This document shows positions 57,901 through 64,000 of a stretch of 64,000 nt of DNA, piece after piece; within the stretch, counting starts at the first letter, position 1, and each line of letters opens with the position of its first letter. Source of the stretch: Coptis chinensis (lineage: Eukaryota; Streptophyta; Magnoliopsida; Ranunculales; Ranunculaceae); NCBI GenBank assembly GCA_015680905.1, contig JADFTS010000078.1:1-64000 (forward strand), written 5' to 3'. The position numbers and the translations under genes were made by a program. Below the pieces are notes generated by a model. It did not search any database and was not told where the DNA came from. It saw only the letters and a program-made list of their open reading frames with translations.

Positions 57901-58386
57901 CTAATCCCATCCTGTGGGAGAAACGGCGGCGACGAAGATTATCCCGCTGCACTGGGTGTTAGACAAAAGTATACCTTAAACCGGCTAGTATCGATAGGAA
58001 GTCCGGCCTAGATGGAAGGGTGTTTGGCAATGCATACACCAGCCCATCCTTCAAGACGCCATTTATGAGCAAAAGAACTACGACCATTTCCTATTCGCGG
58101 ATGAGTGAGACTTACACCAAATGATTAGCTGAAGTTCGCGAGGTAGAGAGTAGAAAAGGGAAGAGAAGGAAGGAGGTGAAATTTTGGGTACCCATCGTTT
58201 TCGAAAAGCACATTTGCTCGTGGTTGCGTGAAGACATTTATACTCGGTTCAGTAAAAAGAGTTTTCGTGGACTAAGGTTCCGGACTTGCAACCACACACT
58301 TCAAAGAACTTTGGAGATCATAAGATAGAAGATGCCCGGCTACCAAAATGGCATGCCTCTATAGAAACAAGATTGAGCACGCCAAA
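57901..58386. other. Spacer downstream of Athila 2 integrase
   Basis: No coding signal seen. It leads from the hairpin array to the integrase stop. Confidence 0.5.
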
Positions 58387-59582
58387 CTAAACATCTAGTC
58401 CGTGTATCTTTGGATTACGAAGAAGAGTCCGCTCAACATCGGTGAGTGTAATTCGTGGTAATGTTTTTAGGCGTTGTCCATTGACTTGAAATTCATCGTT
58501 ATCTTTTGGATTAAGCAAAGAGATTGCCCCATAATGTTTCATAGTCGACACAATGAAAGGACCGGACCATCGTGTTTTCAATTTACCGGGGAAAGATGTG
58601 TAACTGGAGTTGTACAAGAAAACTTTTTGGCCAATTTTGAAATCCTTACATAAAATGTGCTTGTCGCGGCACTCTTTTCATATTAGCTTTGTAGGATTTA
58701 GAGATCATAAGCATCACTCGAATCTCCTCCACTCATTTAATTACAGTTTTTCGCTTCGCTACCCTCGGGATGATATTGTAATTGAGGCTTTTGATGGCCC
58801 GAAGGCACGGTGCTCAAGTTCAACTGCAGATGACAAGGTTTTCCAAAAACAATGCGGTAAGGAGACATCCCTATAGGTGTCTTAAATGCTGTTCGGTATG
58901 CCCACAAGGCATCCGATAAGCGGAGAGACCAGTCCTTTCTTGATGGGTTGACTGTTTTCTCAAGAATAGACTTTATCTCTCTGTTGGAGACTTCCACTTG
59001 GCCACTCGTTTGTGGGTGGTATGAAGTAGCAACCTTGTGAGTAACTCCATATTTCTTCATTAAAAACCCAAAAATTTTGTTACAAAAATGTGTACCCCCA
59101 TCACTGATGATAACTTTGGGAACACCAAAACGAGAAAATGTTTTCTTTTACAAATCTCACACAGCGGTCTTATGGTCATTTGAGCGACATACGCGAAAGT
59201 GCCTCAATCCATTTGGACACATAGTCTACAGCGACTAAAATGTATAGAAAACCTTGAGAAATAGGGAAGGGTCCCATAAAATCAATGCCCCAAACATCAA
59301 AAATTTCCACAATTAAGATAGGATTTAGGGGCATCATATTTCGTTTGGTAATTCGACCTAGGTGTTGACAACGAATGCAAGCTACGCAATGTTCGTGTGC
59401 ATCGCGAAAAAGGGTAGGCCAGTAAAAACCACATTGTAACACCTTGGCCGTAGTTTTCTTTCCACTGAAATGACCTCCGCAAGATTGTTCATGGCAAAAG
59501 GATAAAAAGTCGGTGTGTTCCCAGTCGGGAATACAGCGACGAATGAGTTGGTCGGAATAATACTTAAAGAGGTAGGGTTCAT
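58387..59582 (-). pseudogene. Athila 2 integrase
   Basis: Broken into pieces: 59582-59460 (zinc-binding part, disrupted), 59442-59176, 59060-58737 and 58617-58387. [20 protein letters not shown] ends the zinc part. Catalytic D is in GIDFMGPFP (about 59285), D in SDGG (about 59095), and E in [16 protein letters not shown] (about 58990). VFGKPCHL and a C-terminal TRWSGPF follow. Frameshifts occur near 59150, 58790 and 58680. Confidence 0.85.
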
Positions 59583-59668
59583 CCCAGAAATAATATTTTA
59601 CAGTGGATAAGAACTTTTATGATCGGGGCGTGACCAAAAGGAGGGGACTTCCTCAAGAATTCAGGTAG

Positions 59669-60271
59669 TTAACGATATCCGCACGCACCATAGGGATGAG
59701 AAAATAGAGTACAAGTATTCGCCTGGGAAGGAATCACCGATAGCTTCGGAATCACTATCGATGTCACCAACCAGCCTTGGTAAATGGTCGGGCTACGACA
59801 TTTTCGGTTCCTTTCTTGTCTTTGATTTCCGGGTGAATTCTTGTAAGAGAAGGATCCAGCCAGAACAATCGTTGTTTTAAGGCCCTTTTTTCGAAAGTAA
59901 GTACCGAATTGCGGCATGGTCAAGATATACGATGGTCAATGTTCCAACTAGGTAGGGAGAAACTTATCCAAAGCATAGACAACAGCTAGGAACTCTTTTC
60001 GGCCAGGGTATAATTACGTTGGAGTCGTTAAGAGTTTTACTAGCGTAGTAAATGACAACGGGTTTGTCATCACGTCATTGGCCTAACACGGCACCAATAG
60101 CAAAGTCGCTAGCGTCACACATCAGTTCGAATGGTTGAGACCAATCAAGGGGTTGAATGATAGGAGCGGTAGTCAGAGGCGGTTTTAGAGTATCAAAAGC
60201 TTGTTTGCAATTGAAATTGAAATCGAATACTGATCCTTAAGTAGGAGATTGGTTAAGGGTCGAAAGCAACT
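59669..60271 (-). pseudogene. Athila 2 RNase H region
   Basis: Heavily frame-broken continuation of pol between RT and integrase. Recognisable bits are the FELMCDASD-type segment near 60125-60100 and a downstream ITEFL/ARYLL-type stretch. No long frame remains. Assigned by position and by comparison with element 1. Confidence 0.65.
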
Positions 60272-61330
60272 TTAGAAAAATCTGAATGAATCTCCTGTAA
60301 ACCCAGCGTGGCCTAAAAAGGCACGGATATCCCGAACTGTATGTGGGAAGGGTAGCGAAGAAATTTTAACAATTTTAGCTTTATCAACCTCTATCCCGTC
60401 TTTTGAAACAATATGACCTAGAACAAGTCCTTTGGTAACCATGAAATGACACTTCTCCCAATTGAGTACCAGATTTTTTTCTTCGCAACGCGTTAATACT
60501 TTAGAAAGGTTGGATAAACAGTCGTCAAAGGAATTTCCATAAATGGAAAAGTCGTCCATGAAGACTTCCATATAACGTTCCACCATATCACTAAAAATGT
60601 GAAGCATGCAGCGTTGGAAAGTGCCGGGGCATTACAAAGACCAAAAGGCATTCGATGCGTATGCAAAGGTTCCAAAGGGACACGTGAAAGTTGTCTTTTT
60701 CTTGATCGGTGGGATCGATGACAATTTGGAAGTATCCGAATAGCCATCAAGAAAACAGTAGTAAAGCATGACCGCTAAACATTCTAGCATCTGGTCAATG
60801 AATGGGAGAGGAAAATGATCTTTACGGTTTCCGCATTAAGTTTGCGATAGTCAATGCAAATTCTCCATTTCAAAGGAATGCGAAAGTGGAGATGCATTCA
60901 CCATTTTCATTTTGCACAACTTGAATGCCGGACTTTTGGGGAACAACGTGGGACAAGGACTAACCCAGATCCACTATCCGAGATAGGGTATATGATACCC
61001 GCATCAAGTAAACGTAGAACTTCCTCTCACTACTTCCTTCATAGCGGGATTAAGGCGCTTTTGTGGTTCTCGTGGATGTCCTTGTGCCGCCATCAAGATG
61101 TATAACGATGCGCGCATATGCTAGGGTCTATTCCCTTGATATCATCTAAGGACCATCCGATGGAGGCGGTGTTCACGAATGACATGAATCAAACGCGTGC
61201 CTCTTCGTATGTAGTCAAGTGAGCAGAAATTATTATAGGGTGACTACCATCGGGATCGATGCACGCATTTCAAATCAGGGGTAAAGGTTTTAAATCGGGA
61301 GTTGGAGGATTGGGGATCAAGGATTCGTGA
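60272..61330 (-). pseudogene. Athila 2 reverse transcriptase
   Basis: The best frame is 60607-60272: MLHIFSDMVERYMEVFMDDF with catalytic F-M-D-D, then LNWEKCHFMVTKGLVLGHIV and FLGHAGF. Upstream, RMPFGLCNAP is split by indels near 60620-60650, and the WVSPI and CIDYR segments (about 60975-60840) are in other frames. Where element 1 has a stop after NAPSTF, this copy has the Gln codon CAA. Confidence 0.8.
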
Positions 61331-62059
61331 GAGGATCATCTCTTCAATGGAAAAGCATTTAATCCCGGTTCTTCCGAATTAGTTTGTAATCTTGAAGCAT
61401 TAGGGTCAAATAGTGGTATGCGACTCTAATAACGCATGGATATCCCTTTATGTACGAAGTCATCGTCAAACTCCGGATTATCAAAAGAAAGAAATTGGTG
61501 TATCTCGTCCTGGGGAAAAGAGTTTGTGAAATAATCATGTTCCAAACTATCAACCAAGCTAATCTCGCCTCCATTATAGGATCGGAAACTGTTTCATTAA
61601 TTTGAATACGTTGAGTTAAATGTAAAGGTTCCTTAAAGACAATGTCATTGAACCGCCCCGACAATTTATGAGAGCGTTGGCGGTTGCAAGGAAAGGACGC
61701 CCCAAGATGATAGGGATGGAGTCACGTGCTACTTCAAGATCTAGAATGACAAAATCAACCTGGATAGTAAAAATCTTGGACCTTTACTATAACGTTCTCT
61801 CTACTATGCCTTTTGGGTACTTGATGGAGCGATCCGCGAAGTTGCAGAGTCATATTGGTAGGTTTCAATTCATGAAGACCTAACCGCTTAAATAAGTAGT
61901 AGGGAAGTAGGTTAACACCGCACCTAGGTCTAAAAGTGCGAAGCGGTATACTTGTCGCCTAACGCATGGTACAGGTTGGTCGACGGTCCTTGTACTTTTA
62001 CCACACCATTGGTAGTGGTAATCGAGGGAAACCGCCGAGGAACGCTTTGTTGAGGTACA
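61331..62059 (-). pseudogene. Athila 2 protease region
   Basis: Remnants of the protease and linker: RPFLATANALINCRG near 61700-61660, MTLQL near 61850, and ADLGAVLTYF-like sequence near 61925-61895. Frames change every few dozen codons. Position and order agree with element 1. Confidence 0.65.
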
Positions 62060-63765
62060 TTAAAATGACGTCGTTTGGTGGTGCACATGTCCTTCAAAAA
62101 CTTGGCATGCTTGGGCAAATGCTTTAGCCGCATCTAGGAAAGGTAAGTTTATGGTCAAATTTTTGAAGGTTTCACGGATCTCATCAAAATGTTCGCCATG
62201 TTTGTTCTTTACCAAAACGGCAGGGAACGGAGCTTTTGGACGGAATCGCGCACAAGGATCAATGGTATCTTTTCCTAGGGACGAGGTGTAGATTTTGATG
62301 GCACAACTTCGTCCGTTATAGGTAGGCGAGGTAGGAGTTGGAAGGACGCGTCGGTCGTGACTTCCGTCGATTCCTCGCCCGCATACGCACATTATTGTCG
62401 ATGGTTCGCCGTAACGAAGAGTGGTAATGGCATTTACCTCACCCTCGCTTGGATTACTAGGTCCTGGTGCATTGTTCAGTTCAAAGGCAGTGTTAGTAGG
62501 CTTAGGGTTTGGAACTGCTTGGCCAGGGAACACGCCCTTTTGACTTTTATCCTGAGCTAACAGCTGAAGAGACTGTTGGATAGAAGCTAGGATTTGATTC
62601 TGTTGATTCATGTATGTCAGGAAAGTTTCAGCCGTTTTATCGGCTGTGGATTGGACTAAAGGGGCAGCAGGAACTAGTTCACGGTTATTATTCACGGGTT
62701 GATTTTGGTAGCCATATCCTTGACTAGCGGGAACAAGGTTGCGGTTGTTTTGGTACCCTATATTTGCGTTGTTGGGAAAATTACTTTGCCCTTGCTGAAA
62801 TTGTGGAGGATTTCCTTGACGATAGGAATTGTAGTTCGCAGGTGGTCGTACAGGAACGTTGTTGCCACCTGAAGGAGCTTGTTGTTGGACAGGGGGTGCC
62901 CAAGCTAAATTCGGATGTTGTCGCCAAGGTGCATTAGGGATGTTGAAAGCAACAAGCCTTGAAGGTTGGGGAGGACACCGTGATACCAAAGGACAATAAG
63001 AATCGGCGCGTTTCGGGACTTAAACAAAGAGGGCATGGGGAAGCGTTGGCGGCCATGACCGTTTTGGGTTTTTGTTCATTTACTTGTACCGAAAAGAGCA
63101 TCAACCTTTTGTTTAGGGACTCGATTAGAGTTTTAATTCGGATCGGGTTTGACCTCGAACATAGACGTAACTTTGGTAGGAGTGTCTTTTAGAAGACCTA
63201 GAAGAATCGGTGTTTCCCCAATGGGTGCTTCGCGGAGGCCTCGCTTTTCAAGAAAAGTGTATGCTAATTGGCGCCCTTGTCCATGAAACAACGCCGCTCA
63301 TGATATCTAATGTTTCCTTTTGATGGTCGGAGAGACCATTAAAGAATGAACGGACTAATACAGCGTGTCGAAGTTGATGATGGGGACATTCGAGAAGTAG
63401 ATCAAGAAATCTGCTCCATGCTTCCGAAAAGGATTCCCGGGGGTGCCGGGCGAAAAGAATTGAATCTTTTGAAGCATTTCGTAGTTTTCTCCGAAAGTAT
63501 AGAACTTTATCATGAATGCTTGAACAAGTTTGGCCCATGTGTCAATGGATTGCGGGCGCTTTGTCCGGGCGAGCCAAACTGAAGCTTTATCGCCTAAGGT
63601 GAAGGGAAACAACCTAAGTAAGACTTGTTCGTTGGTAACGGTCGGATGGTGAAAAGTGGTGACTACTTGTTGCATCCGACGAAGATGATTGTATGGTTTT
63701 TCATGGTCTAAACCATGGTAAACAGGTAACAAACCGAAAATGTTTGGCGTAATATTTAAAATCAC
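62060..63765 (-). pseudogene. Athila 2 Gag
   Basis: The N-terminal capsid part is at 63765-63355 (NHLRRMQQVVTTFHHPTVTN, SIDTWAKLVQAFMIKFY) and continues in another frame at 63538-63248 (FSEAWSRFLDLLLECPHHQ, LSDHQKETLDIMSG). A knuckle-like CPLCLSPE near 63030 has its His and last Cys displaced by indels. The tail (62989-62560) is Asn/Gln/Pro-rich, then AQDKSQKGVFPGQAVPNP leads into the linker. Orthologous to the Gag of element 1. Confidence 0.8.
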
Positions 63766-64000
63766 CTACAATCGCACCGAAGTTTAATGCAGAAGCGTGT
63801 CCTTCCCTGTAAAGGCAAAGATAGAACCGGAAGGGTTTCTCGACCGCGGAGATTTTCTTCAGCCCATAATTAAAGGGATAATGGAAACGGAGATGTTTGA
63901 CGAGGTTGATTTTACGGAGGAGGAACTATGCCTAGGAGATAACATAAACAGTTGTTTCTTGTATTTTCGACGATGATATGTAAGTTCTAATTCCTTATGT
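63766..64000. other. Upstream of Athila 2 gag core, window edge
   Basis: Probably the N-terminal gag extension and leader. I see no open frame of note. The 5' LTR and PBS would lie beyond the window. Confidence 0.4.

Larger units (their letters stand above)
51332..64000 (-). mobile_element. Athila-like Ty3/gypsy retrotransposon 2 (partial, runs off window)
   Basis: Minus orientation. The 3' LTR (51332-53103) is at left, then PPT, long 3' non-coding region, ORF 3 homologue, integrase, RNase H, RT, protease, and gag to 63765. The 5' LTR lies beyond 64000. It was inserted into the start of tandem copy C; the empty site is seen in copies A and B (GGGTAATATC). Coding regions carry many indels and are much more broken than in element 1. 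It shares the TGATAA/TTATCA ends, PPT and 3' conserved blocks with element 1, so the two are relatives. Confidence 0.9.

Overview
The window is AT-rich plant nuclear DNA, probably from a eudicot. The evidence is a chloroplast-type PPR gene, an intron-containing DExH-box RNA helicase fragment, a plant L1-type LINE whose ORF2 ends in an RNase H domain, and two Athila-like Ty3/gypsy retrotransposons. Nothing bacterial, organellar or CRISPR-like was seen.

Layout. A tandem unit of about 17.86 kb starts at 1, again at 17861 and again at 51112 (positions 1, 17861 and 51112 are equivalent). Each unit reads, left to right: an AT-rich stretch with a (TA)n tract; a PPR gene or pseudogene (minus); an array of about 200-bp repeats; a GA-rich degenerate repeat zone; one plus-strand terminal exon; internal exons of an unidentified nuclear-type protein (minus); the first six exons of a DExH3/DExH5-type helicase (minus), which run straight into that second gene; a GC-rich/upstream block; a small plus-strand ORF; and a 5-kb internally deleted LINE (minus). 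Copy A is 1-17860. Copy B starts at 17861 and is broken at its LINE 3' end by a 15.1-kb Athila-like element (30945-46028, minus, two 1545-bp LTRs); its LINE resumes to the right. Copy C has only about 220 bp before a second, more diverged Athila-like element (51332 to beyond 64000, minus).

The most unusual feature is the left end of the first Athila-like element. A complete tRNA-Asp(GUC) sequence carrying an encoded 3' CCA lies two bases outside the LTR, with the same TT spacer that separates the other LTR from its primer-binding site. Nuclear tRNA genes do not encode CCA, so this looks like a reverse-transcribed copy of the whole primer tRNA kept at an unprocessed LTR end. The junction also has an 18-nt filler that partly matches LTR-internal sequence, no 5-bp target duplication, and about 245 bp of host/LINE sequence repeated on both sides of the element. 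Together these suggest integrase-independent end joining, although an assembly misjoin is not excluded.

The retroelements are decayed. The first keeps gag, protease and most of RT in one reading frame broken mainly by point stop codons, and has two related ORFs in the env position. Many small indels separate the repeat copies and cluster in CG-rich words, so some frameshifts may be consensus errors rather than biology. Gene calls in the repeat units should be read with that in mind.
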